DNA of 15,470 bases. Origin: Jimgerdemannia flammicorona. Its lineage: Eukaryota; Mucoromycota; Endogonomycetes; Endogonales; Endogonaceae. The notes beneath the pieces were generated by a model. That model saw only the letters and a program-made list of their open reading frames with translations, was not told the DNA's origin and searched no databases. The position numbers and the translations under genes were made by a program. The stretch is taken from the NCBI GenBank assembly GCA_003990745.1, contig RBNI01003637.1, positions 1-15,470 on the forward strand. The letters run 5' to 3'. Below, one piece after another: positions 7,491 through 15,470 of this stretch; positions within the stretch are counted from its first letter, which is position 1, and every line of letters starts with the position of its first letter.

Positions 7491-8700
7491 GGTCCTCTAA
7501 GTACCTCTTACAACTTCTTCAGATAAGGAGAGTGAGGCAGAGGTGGGAGGGAGTTTTGGATTTGAAGGGTCTACTAGTACATAGTTTACAAAACATTTTA
7601 GACTCTCTAAAGGAGAGATGGAGTAATCTGTAGAGTGAGGAGGAGGGTGGGGCTGATGCTGCTGATATTGAATACACTTTGGAGGATTGGCATCCTCTAC
7701 AAGTAAATGGACTTGGCAGTTTGGTACTGCCAGTTCAGGAGGAGGAGATTTACTAGATTCTTACTATGACTAAGCTGAGTACTGTACCAGAAAAGGATGG
7801 ACTACTCTGGGACTTCTGGAAGAAGATAGTGAGAGTCTCTGGAGTGCTGGGATAGATAACAGTACTTTGTGACTCAGTACTACTATCAGAAAAGTAAGTA
7901 AGAGGGCAGGATCTAGGACTGGTGGTATTGTTGTATAAGAATAAGGATAGGAGAGAGAATTGGAAGAACTGGAGACTAATTATACTCCTGGATATAAATA
8001 GAAAGATAATTATCAAGGTGGTTATTGCAAGGCTGTAGAAGATAGCCCAACAGATATTAGGTGAGGAGCAATAGAGCTTTATTAGAGACCAGCTTATTCA
8101 GGATAGTACAGTTTGGATTTATGGCATTATTGAAGAGGCTAGAGTCTATGGGCTAGATGGGAGATTAGTCTTTCTGGATCAAAAGAAGGCCTATAATTAG
8201 GTCCAAAGAGTCTGGTTAGCAAAGGTGCTAGATAGGATTAGAGTCTCTCAGCAGTTCTATATATTAATAATCAGCTTACTAGAAGGGAGTAGAGTGGTAC
8301 TTATATATAATGGTCATCAAGATATAGTATTCTTTCTAGATAGAGGTATTCTCTAGAGTGATCCACTATCTTCTATTTTGTATGCTCTATTCTTGGAGCT
8401 ATTGATAGATATAATTTATTGTAAGATAGTAGATCTCTTGGTATTTAGAATTGTCTAGAAGATTGGGGTCTTTGTGAATAATATAGTGGTTGGCCTTAGA
8501 TCAATTGTAGATATAAAAGCACTTAAGAAGATAGTAGAGTAGTATGAGGCTCACTCTGGGGTAAAACTCAACTAGTACAAGTACAAAACAATAGTATTGG
8601 ATAATAGTCTGATGAGAGGAGATGTTATTAGAACAATTGTCCCCACTGGAGATACTATATAGTATCTGGGTATTTTTCTTTCAGTCTATATGTTGGTCTT
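7484..8700 (+). pseudogene. LINE reverse transcriptase, inactivated
   Basis: One frame carries the RT domain end to end. An Arg/Trp-rich upstream segment (QIRRVRQRWEGVLDLKG) is followed by VPEKDGLLWDFWKK near 7784-7825, the P-G-x-D-G-L block. LVVLLYKNKDRRENWKNW comes at about 7917-7975, and LVFLDQKKAYN at about 8165-8198 is the L1-like F-x-D-Q-x-K-A-Y motif with the first catalytic Asp (8177-8179). GIL-stop-SDPLS at 8345-8370 stands where G-V-R-Q-G-D-P-L-S is expected. FVNNIVVGL at 8471-8497 replaces F-A-D-D: both catalytic Asp codons (8477-8482) are AAT. AHSGVKLN and YLGIFLS follow near 8550-8680. Stops are mostly TAG at Gln/Trp/Arg sites. The enzyme would copy LINE RNA at a nicked target; this copy cannot. 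Confidence 0.87.
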
Positions 8701-8889
8701 CTTTAGAGCTTAATGTAAGCAGTGGATAGTTATTTGGAGAGAGGCTCTGTAGAGCTAGAGTAGCTATCATATCTCTTTAGTGGGCTGTATTTCAATCTAG
8801 AATATCTACTGGCTTCTGAAGCTATATATTTGATATATCATTTAGACTTTCTAACCTGGGTAATAAAGAGACTATTGAAGCTAGCCAAG

Positions 8890-9420
8890 AACTAGATCTG
8901 GGCTGGGTGGCAGAGTCAGATTAGCTGGGACATTTTGTCAATATCAGTGGATAGAAGGAGTCTTGAGCTAGTTGACTTCTCAAAGAGACTTCATTATTTG
9001 AGAGTATGGTGGCTGAAGAGAGCTATAGAACTGAATAGAGGCAGCTGAGTTCCTCTGATACAAAAGGTCTGGGAGATGAGATTTTTACTAAAGGGCTCCT
9101 CTAGAGATCTATTGTCTTTAGTTGGGCTTAGTAGCAGTGAGCATATGTGATATAGGAGCTTCTGGTGAGAAGTAGTTGATAGAGTATACTATATTAGTCT
9201 TTGCTAGTATAGTGCTAAGGGAGAGATACTATGGGGCCCAGCAATATGGAGATAAGATTATGTATTATTGAGAGATACTCTACTAATTGACTTCGATATT
9301 AGTGATGAGGTGAAATGCTAGAGAGAGTTAGGATAGAATGTATGGCCTAGTGGCTGGCAGATAGTGGGTATTGATGAAGGATGAGACTGGGCTGAAGTCT
9401 GGTTCTAGAGTACTGAGATA
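8890..9420 (+). pseudogene. LINE ORF, post-RT region in a second frame
   Basis: After a frameshift between about 8700 and 8890 a different plus-strand frame looks coding. It includes DRRSLELVDFSKRLHYLRVW near 8950-9009, in the position of the post-RT segment of L1-like elements, which usually reads G-G-L-x-L-x-D-x-x-x-x-N-x-A-L. It continues as LIQKVWEMRFLLKG and ILWGPAIW with interspersed TAG, TGA and TAA codons. It has no recognisable RNase H and no CCHC knuckle. This is probably the thumb and C-terminal region of the same ORF. Confidence 0.55.
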
Positions 9421-10091
9421 TAGTACTAACTATAATCTAAGTTCTGAATAGTATAGTGGTACTTGCTGAGGAGAAATATCATACTCAACTTTTATTCAGA
9501 TCATCTTATAGAAGGTGGATAATTTGATTGTGAGGAGTGTTATAATATAGAGTAAGAAGGAGGTTGTGTAGACACCAGAACATTGACTGAGAGAGTATGA
9601 GATGCTTGGAGACTTTTGGTTAGTAGTTGGGGATAGATTGAGTGTTGTAAAGAGGAGAGATGATAAGAGAGATCAATGGGAGGATTTGAGGGAAAGATTG
9701 GTGAGTGGGGTTAGAAATGAGTGGCTTACTGTTGGATGGATTTTAGCTATATAAGTGAGATTAGCTAGACACTGGTTGTTTGTTTTTGAGAAAAGGCAGT
9801 AGTTGAGTTTGGAGGAGTGATTAAAAAGATAGAAAGGGTTGATGGAGAATGTCTTAATAGATTGGTGGCTGGAGTGAGGTCTGCAGAGAGGTTATTGGTA
9901 CTGCTTGGTAGAGAAGATATATGGACAGAGTGAGGAGAGGGTTATAGTAACTGATGATAAGGTGGTCTTTAATCATGAAGGTATAGAGAGGGGGTCCATC
10001 TAGGAGAATTAGATAGTGGATTGAGGTACTGTAATTATATCTTAATAGATAGATAATAAATGGTGAAGTCTAAGTAACTAAAAAAAAAAAA

Positions 10092-10666
10092 GAACATATA
10101 TATAATATTATTTCTACTAATCTCTTATACTATATAGCTAGAAGATCAAAATACTTAATAGTTCAACTTCAAATATATATCAATATATAAAAGACAAATA
10201 CTCTGAAAAAATAAAAAAAAAACATAGAAATATATAAATAAAATCAATATTCAAGCTGTGGTGGATATATTTATCTGATTGCCCAACTATTTCTATATCA
10301 ATAATTCTATTTAACCAAAAATATTTAGCTATAATTTGAAAATCAACTTATTTGCTAGATTTTATATATAGACCAACTATTTATAATTATTAAGAGTGAC
10401 TAATTACATAGTATCTTTAGCCTACTTAAGTATGATTTATATCTGCCAAGTACCAATACTATTCATAAAGATATCTTAGAGGTCTATAGAAAGAAGCATG
10501 ATAATCTTCACTAGATACTTCAGGTAAAATAAATAAATAAGAGCAATACTGTGACTATTATAAGCTGAATTATATATATATATATATATATAAAGCTTAC
10601 CAAATTAATCTCATATTTAATAAATAGAATTCAGCAGACAGAACTTTATTTATGATCAATATATAG
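10092..10666. other. AT-rich non-coding spacer
   Basis: These roughly 575 bases between the LINE tail and the right LTR are very AT-rich with stops in all frames. They hold several A runs and a (TA)11 tract but no gene or repeat I recognise. This is the flank directly after the family A 3' LTR read on the minus strand, so it is probably old target DNA, RIP-decayed. Confidence 0.6.
10571..10592. repeat. (TA)11 microsatellite
   Basis: Twenty-two bases of alternating TA lie within the AT-rich spacer. Such tracts are prone to length change. Confidence 0.95.
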
Positions 10667-11174
10667 TATTATATAGTGGTCACTGAGTCCTTCAAATATG
10701 CCAGATTCTCTTCAAGATATATCTCTTAGACTAACTCAAGTTTGTTATAAGCAAGTTCTTATTGGAGTGCCTTCCCAAGGTCTTATAGTCCTTAAACTTC
10801 TTATCTTTAACTGTCTTGTTATCTCTTAGATTGCTTGCAAGAGATTGTATATAAGTGAACTAGAACTGAATTGACTGAATTTATTTCAGAGGAAATAATA
10901 GGGATATTTATACAAAATATAATTCAATGGTTACTAAGATATAAAGCTAAATATAAATTCAAATAACTAAAATAAAATATCAGGATAGGAAAAACTGCTA
11001 AGTTCCAGGGTTAGTACTAATGGTTGTACAGGTTCAAGATACTGGTATAATTCAGTGTCATATCAGAATACTGGTGCTGGCATTATTCAGTGTTACATCA
11101 GAATGCCAGTGCTGGCATTATTCAGTGTTACATCAGAATATCAGTGCTAGTATTATTCAGTGTAACCAAGAGAC
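10667..11174 (-). mobile_element. LTR sequence of Ty3/Gypsy family A, right copy
   Basis: This is the inverted match of 999-1506. It carries the same 35-bp repeat array (about 11040-11160 on this strand), the same TATAAATA and AATAAA neighbourhood, and an end at 10667-10672 reading ACTATA or TAATA where the left copy has ACTACA or TGACA. Those differences are CpA-to-TpA and related transitions. Because integrase and ORF-X precede it on the minus strand and unrelated AT-rich DNA follows, it is the 3' LTR (or the end of it). Confidence 0.7.
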
Positions 11175-12335
11175 TTAGAGCAGAATGTTTAGAACTATAG
11201 AGGCTTCATCATCAGAGGTCAGAATGTCTTCAAAGGAGATGAGGTCCATGAATTTGTCATCATCATGTAGGTCATGTATTTCGTATACTTTGCATGCTTT
11301 ATTGTGTGTCTCACATATGTCATATGGAATGACATCATTGGCGATGATATCATCACATTCAGTGGCAAGAAGGAGGTCTGGGGCTCTCTAATCTATGAGG
11401 TTCTCTTCCACAAAATAAGGGACAAATGTGGAGTCTTGGGGGGGTCTAACCTGGATGCTTGGGCCTTGGAATACTGAGATCAATCCTTGCAGGAATTGGT
11501 CTGAGTTGTCCTGAAGGATGGGATGCCAGAAGTCTTCTACTTTATCACTATTGAGAGTGATAGTGGACTGGGCTTCTGTGGCTACCCTGGCTTCTAGTGC
11601 ATTGATATGGTAGGATGACAGGTCTCTGAAGTCTGAGACTCTAACATACTCCAAGTTGGGGATTGACCATAGTGCATGTCTGAAGATCTGATGGATCTTC
11701 TTAGCTGTTCTTGTCTCGTATATATCCATGAGAGTGACATCTTGTAGCTCTTGAGGGCTGGCCTGTGGGAACTCCTGGCAGAAGAGGTTTCCTATTTCAT
11801 ACTCCTGCCATATTTGGAGGCATTCAGTAGCAATAGTGATCCTTGTTTCCATTTCACAGTAGTAGAGGATATAGTGATAAGGGTCACCAGTACCCAGGTT
11901 GATACTAAGAGTCCTTCTTGAGCAGGTCCTCATGGCTCTTCTGATGTCTTGAAATATCCTCTCTTTGACTGAGATGTCTTGGTGATTTCTTGACCTTGAG
12001 GTTTAGCAAGTGGCAGACATTTCGTTTATAGTAAGTCTTTGAGCTATTTTGAGATTGGTGGGTCTTGTTGGTTGCTGTTACTGCAGTTCTTTGATCCTTC
12101 TTTTATATTCCTCAAGATACCTTACTGTGGTCACAATGACTCACAGTTGGTCATTGTTGCTCATCTCATATGTCATATAATCTTCTTATGCTTCAATCTG
12201 GTGGCTTGTAAGGAAAGGCTGTCTCCTGTACTGATGTCATCATTCTGGAGTCATTGTTACATCTTCTTTCTAAATAAGGATCTTCTCAAGTATCCTTATT
12301 CATTGGTCCAGTCCTGAAAAATTTGCTGATCCCAT
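11175..12335 (-). pseudogene. ORF-X, right copy (unidentified retroelement ORF, longer)
   Basis: This is the same unknown protein as at 17-998, but with more of the N-terminus. The frame ends at TAA 11175-11177 and is open in one long stretch, 11388-11933. TAG at 11388-11390 is shared with the left copy; after it both copies keep about 70 more in-frame acidic codons, so this site is either an ancestral stop with read-through or the same RIP hit in both. Upstream, stops interrupt a readable frame back to an ATG at 12333-12335 (MGSANFSGLDQ). A later in-frame ATG is at 12162-12164 (MSNNDQL). The start is uncertain. The protein would be about 386 residues from the first ATG. It follows integrase by about 240 bases. 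The function is unknown; no conserved motif is visible. Conservation of frame between two damaged copies argues that it was once a real gene. Confidence 0.65.
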
Positions 12336-12376
12336 AACCTCTGGCAAGGGGTCAAAAAGTGGTATTTATGGGCTAG

Positions 12377-12388
12377 CATCTTCCCTTT
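12377..12388 (-). promoter_or_regulatory. Candidate polypurine tract followed by TG (possible LTR start)
   Basis: On the minus strand AAAGGGAAGA (12388-12379) is followed at once by TG (12378-12377). A purine tract next to a TG is what marks the 5' edge of a 3' LTR. If it is real, the LTR would span about 12378 to 10667, about 1.7 kb, and would contain ORF-X. No comparable purine tract precedes base 11174. Confidence 0.35.
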
Positions 12389-12574
12389 GTATTTTGGCAT
12401 GATGGTGAAGGGTTGCTCTCTTCATATAGAGCAAGGGCCTAATTCTGATCTTGACCAATCAGTTGACAGTTCAAACTCCTCTGGCTTCAAAAGTCTCACA
12501 GATGAGTAGTTGCTGGTGCTATATCCCTTAGAGAATAGTCCAGACAGATAGTCTGCTGGTCATGGAATATGCTG
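12389..12574 (-). other. Short spacer after integrase
   Basis: About 190 bases lie between the integrase stop and the candidate polypurine tract. A short minus-strand open stretch begins with ATG at 12398-12400 (MPKYKGKMLAHKYHF) in a different frame from ORF-X and runs for some 34 codons. I do not consider it a gene. Confidence 0.4.
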
Positions 12575-13610
12575 TTATGATTCACAGACTAGAACCTTAT
12601 GGATAGTCATCATGTTTTACTTCTCTTATATAGGTTTGTAGTACTTCTTGAGTCTGTTCCTATGTACCATGGTAGGCAGTATAGTCCCTGAGATTTTTCT
12701 AAGTCAGAAGGTAGTTCTCTTGATATCTTGCATATAGAAGAGTCCTTCTCATTTGGGCTCCAGTTTTCACAACTATGAGGCTTCTACCATATTTTGATAC
12801 AGTAGGACCTTTTCTCCAATTTGGATGGGTTCTAGGGTCTTGTGATTCTTTTCTGCATTCTTTCTTATCAGTACTTGTGACTTGATGATGTAATCTTCAG
12901 CCTTCTTCCTGATTTGGTGTAGTTTCCAGATTTCTGCATCAACCCATCTCCAAGTTAGGTCTAGATTTGTAGCTGAGGTTCCATCAGAATCTTCTTCTCT
13001 GAAGAGCAGTTCCCTTGGGGTAAAGTGTGTGCTCTGTGACCATATGTCTCATAGGACAGAGAGGGCAGTTGGGAGATAATTATCCCAATTCTCATATGTC
13101 TCTGAGATCTTTGCCAGAATGTTCTTGAGGGTCTTATTGATTCTTTCTGTCTGTCCATTTTCTTGAGAGTGGTATGCAGTGGTCTTGATGTACTGGATCT
13201 TTTATTTCTGATATATTATCTCATAGAATCTATTGACAAATTCTGTGCCACAGTCTGTTGTGATTTGCTTTGGTGTCTTGTAGTGGTAGATGATTTCTTG
13301 GTGCAGGAAGTCAGCTATAGAGAGGGCATTGGCTTCTTGTAATACTCCTGCTTCTATCTATTTGGTAAAGAGGTCTACAATAACTATAATATAGTAGTTT
13401 CCTAATAGTGTTACTGGTAGTGGTCCAATGATATCCATTGCAATGTGGTGGAAGAGGATAGGCTCAATTCTTGATGACCCAGGTACCTGGTCTTGCTGAT
13501 CTTGTTTTTGTTTTTGGCACTTATCACACCCTTTGACAAATTGGTGCAGGTCTTCTTCCATCTTAGGCCACTACATGGTTCTTCTTGTCTTGTCAAATGT
13601 GTTGGTTTCT
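12575..13610 (-). pseudogene. Integrase, Ty3/Gypsy family A
   Basis: Integrase would insert the element cDNA. In one minus-strand frame the zinc module ends in KMEEDLHQFVKGCDKCQKQK, with the CC pair. The catalytic core follows: AMDIIGPLPV (first Asp, 13433-13435), TTDCGTEFVNRF (second Asp, 13253-13255) and ENGQTERINKTL (Glu, 13145-13147). The last two are exactly 36 codons apart, giving the DD35E signature. All three acidic residues survive. A C-terminal GPY/F-like module reads KLEPKWEGLFY then PTMVHRNRLKKYY. No chromodomain follows before the TAA at 12575-12577. Stops include TAG at 13358 (where Trp is expected after LFTK), TAA within YQK-KIQ, and TGA after ALSVL. The frame is otherwise unshifted, continuous with RNase H upstream. 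Confidence 0.9.
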
Positions 13611-14551
13611 TCTAGATGTCCTTGCTTATATACTTCCTTCATTACTTGATACTTCTTATGTCAGGTATTACTAGCTTTTCTCCTTTTCTGAGTATAGTGT
13701 TGTCTAGCTCAAACTGTTTCCAAGTTCAGTTGATGATGGTGATTGTCCAGAGTTCAAGGTGGTTGGGCATCTTCTGCTGCCCAAGGTAGCTGATTAATCC
13801 ATAGTATAGCTTCTTATTTATATTGAATAATCTTGATGGAGGTGTTTTGGGGTGTTCTTAAGAGTGCATCAGCATTGGTGTTGGTTCTTCCTGAGCAGTG
13901 CTTGACAGTACAGTCATACTCTTACAGCCTGTAGATCTATCTAGCATATATTCCTTTGGGGTTCAGAGTGTGGAATAGCCAGGTAAGAGTGGAATAATCT
14001 GTTTGAATGGTGAAGTATTTCCCAGCTAGGTAGTAGTGGAACTTGTCTACTGCCCAAACTACTGCTAAGCATTCAAGCTTGCATAACTCATAGTTCTGTT
14101 CTGCTCTGTGGGTATCTTGGCTTGCATAAGAGATGACATATTCATGTCCATCTTTCTTCTGAGCTAGGACTGCTCCAAGTCCTATAGTACTTGCATCTAT
14201 CTGCAGGATGAATTCTAGATTCCAATCTGGTCTTCTGAGAATAGGTACTTGGGTCAATCTGGTCTTGAGTTCATTGAAGGTTTTTTGGTACTCTTTGGTC
14301 CATTCGAATTTGGTTTTCTTCTTCAGTAGCTTGTAGATAGGTGCTGCAATGTTGGAATATCCTTTGATGAATCTTCTGTAGTAGCTGGCCAGTCCAAGGA
14401 AGGCATGGACTTCTGTGGTTGTTCTGGGTCTTGGGTAGGCTGTAACAGCCTCAATCTTCATGAGGTCTGTGTGGATTCCAGTCTGGTTGATGAGGTATCC
14501 TAGATAGATGATTTCTTGAGCTACAAACTTACATTTCCATTGCTCCTTTCT
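13611..14551 (-). pseudogene. RT C-terminus and RNase H, Ty3/Gypsy family A, 5'-truncated
   Basis: The minus strand begins inside RT just after the polymerase box. QWKCKFVAQEIIYLGYLI is the usual C-x-F-x-x-x-x-x-x-F-L-G-y strand, followed by the thumb and connection (FLGLASYYRRFIKGYS). RNase H follows with LQIDAST (Asp), KLECLAVVWA (Glu) and QTDYSTLTWL (Asp; the neighbouring His is Tyr). The linker CSGRTNTNADALLR leads to integrase in the same frame. 13937-14461 is fully open. A TAG at 13937 replaces the Trp of an Ala-Arg-Trp motif. Coding signal stops at about 14551, where composition changes abruptly, so fingers, palm and the Y-x-D-D box are missing. It differs clearly in sequence from the RNase H at 3660-4215, so the two elements are different families. 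Confidence 0.9.
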
Positions 14552-15147
14552 CTGCTACCTTACCGGTCACAAGGTTTGGTAGGCAACCTTCCGAGTCCCC
14601 TTTCCCCTATTATTACCCCCTCTACCTTGGGTTGGTTTGCTGTACCTGCAAGGGCATGGTGGGAGGAGGGCAGTGGTGATGAGTTGCCCCTTTATCAGTG
14701 TCAGATCGGTGTCTTCTCCACTTTTTCGCGGTTTCTGGTGCCTTCGGCTGCGTCTGGAGTGCATCCGTTTTGGTGTGGCACCTTCTTCCTTTTGCCGTCG
14801 CCAACAAGGTGCTATCTCAGTGTGTCTCAGGCTACGTAGGGAGTCGGCTGACCTTGGGCGTCAAGTGCTCAGTGTAGGTTACCTGCAGGTTCTCAGTGCC
14901 TGTAGTGGGGCCCTCTGGCTTTGGCGAGCTTCCCAGCGAGCATGGTTCTGGCGTAGGTGACTGCTTTTTGGGTGATGTCAGGATGGGAGGGGAGATGGCC
15001 GTCACAGATAAGAGGAAGGGTGATTATAGTGAACCAGTGGGGTGCCAGGCTGGGGGCGGTCATCGGGGCTGGGGCAGACAATATTTCAGTAGGGCCTTTC
15101 AATTGGCTGGTGGGGGGTGGGGTGGTGCAGGGGCCGGTGTCCTGGCT

Positions 15148-15300
15148 GTACCCAACTGGAACCGGGAGCTGACGCGGCAATGTGATCGAGGCCCGCAGGC
15201 TTGGGGAGTGGGACCTTCCTCATTTGGCAGTACCCGACTGGAACCGGGAGCTGACACGGCAATGTGATCGAGGCCCGCAGGCTCAGGGAGTGGGAGTGGG
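15148..15300. repeat. 82-bp tandem repeat, about two copies
   Basis: Copy 1 starts at 15148 (GTACCCAACTGGAACCGGGA) and copy 2 at 15230 (GTACCCGACTGGAACCGGGA). The first ~68 bases of each are nearly identical, sharing CAATGTGATCGAGGCCCGCA. Differences include CpG to CpA at GACGCGG versus GACACGG. The second copy is shorter and fades near 15300. Confidence 0.9.
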
Positions 15301-15322
15301 GTCTTTTCAGGCCCTAGCCCAT

Positions 15323-15362
15323 GTGTAAGTCCTTTGAGGAAGGTGCTGCGTGTAAGTCCTTT
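15323..15362. repeat. 13-bp direct repeat GTGTAAGTCCTTT
   Basis: Two exact copies lie at 15323-15335 and 15350-15362, 27 bases apart. Both contain GTAAGT, a perfect 5' splice-site core, but no exon or intron structure supports splicing here. Confidence 0.85.
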
Positions 15363-15470
15363 ACTCACCCGCTTTGAATCCACTTTGCTCTCTGTTGGTT
15401 GGTTGGGGGGTTTTTTCTTTGCCTCGGGCTTTCTTTTGGGGTTCGGGGGGCTATTCTTTATTCAGTCCCA

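Larger units (their letters stand above)
7484..10091 (+). mobile_element. LINE (non-LTR retrotransposon), 5'-truncated, with A tail
   Basis: The element runs on the plus strand from about 7484, where an RT-side open frame begins directly next to the family B gag, to a 12-base A run at 10080-10091. It lacks the endonuclease region expected upstream of RT, so it is 5'-truncated, as LINE copies often are. The A tail and RT type identify a non-LTR element. No target-site duplication was found: the bases after the tail (GAACATATATATAATATT) have no clear partner near 7484. From about 9420 to 10079 I see only stop-rich sequence and no domain, presumably the decayed C-terminus and 3' UTR. Confidence 0.85.
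14552..15470. other. GC- and CpG-rich sequence of unknown nature
   Basis: From about 14552 to the end the sequence changes character. I count a bit over 30 CpG dinucleotides in about 920 bases, against one or two in the preceding kilobase. Several open frames of 60-120 codons overlap on both strands, but none shows a domain, codon pattern or start context I can defend, so I annotate no gene. It contains an 82-bp tandem repeat and short direct repeats. Candidates are a younger, un-mutated transposon or LTR inserted into the family A RT, or ordinary host DNA. The 3' end read on the minus strand starts TGGGACTGAATAAAG, which could be an LTR edge or a poly-A signal region. Confidence 0.5.

Noticed and set aside
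17..12152. The 1.49 kb inverted arms (17-1506 and 10667-12152) as terminal inverted repeats of a large DNA transposon
   Set aside because: Each arm is LTR plus ORF-X of a Gypsy element and sequence outside the right arm is the integrase and RNase H of that element; no transposase is seen between the arms.
12575..12700. A chromodomain after the family A integrase
   Set aside because: After the GPY/F-like module only about 20 residues remain before the stop and they show no chromodomain aromatic pattern.
12961..13158. Minus-strand open frame beginning MDRQKESIRPS
   Set aside because: It is a shifted frame of the integrase core; the real frame reads NGQTERINKTL across the same bases.
15323..15362. 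Two GTAAGT motifs as splice donors
   Set aside because: No acceptor, branch point or flanking coding signal was found.
14567..15383. Several overlapping open frames in the GC-rich flank
   Set aside because: They overlap on both strands, have low-complexity Pro/Gly/Arg-rich translations, and show no domain; long chance frames are expected in GC-rich DNA.

Overview
The window looks like a transposon graveyard from a fungal genome. I read it as a filamentous ascomycete because almost every coding lesion I could check is a C-to-T (or, on the other strand, G-to-A) change in a CpA context, which is the signature of repeat-induced point mutation (RIP). The CAG/CAA to TAG/TAA, TGG to TAG, Cys to Tyr and Asp to Asn changes all fit this. 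CpG is very scarce from 1 to about 14550. I see no intact protein-coding gene, no tRNA or rRNA, and no sign of bacterial sequence. The assignment to ascomycetes is inference; the fungal retroelement content is read directly.

Layout: (a) 1-16 is a poly-A run. (b) 17-1506 is the left arm of a 1.49 kb inverted repeat: an unidentified ORF (ORF-X) followed by LTR sequence. (c) 1507-about 3350 is the leader, gag (intact CCHC knuckle) and protease start of a Ty3/Gypsy-type element, family A, plus strand. (d) About 3364-7490 (minus strand) is a second, different Gypsy element, family B, with gag, zinc knuckle, a dUTPase domain, protease, reverse transcriptase, RNase H and the start of integrase. It has no LTR and is cut at both ends. 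(e) About 7484-10091 (plus strand) is a 5'-truncated LINE ending in a 12-base A tail. (f) 10092-10666 is AT-rich filler with a (TA)11 run. (g) 10667-12152 is the right arm of the inverted repeat, with the same LTR and ORF-X as the left arm but on the minus strand; ORF-X can be read on to 12335. (h) 12575-about 14551 (minus strand) is integrase, RNase H and the end of RT of a family A element. (i) About 14552-15470 is GC- and CpG-rich sequence of unknown nature with an 82-bp tandem repeat.

The most interesting item is the dUTPase fused downstream of the family B gag. All five dUTPase motifs can be recognised, although they are damaged. Next are ORF-X, which sits between integrase and the LTR end or inside an unusually long LTR, and the arrangement of family A. 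Its 5' half (left, plus strand) and 3' half (right, minus strand) are complementary pieces, which suggests an inversion whose left breakpoint lies at a perfect 12-bp palindrome. Every enzyme active site in family B and in the LINE RT that I checked carries RIP-type damage, so none of these elements is expected to be autonomous.
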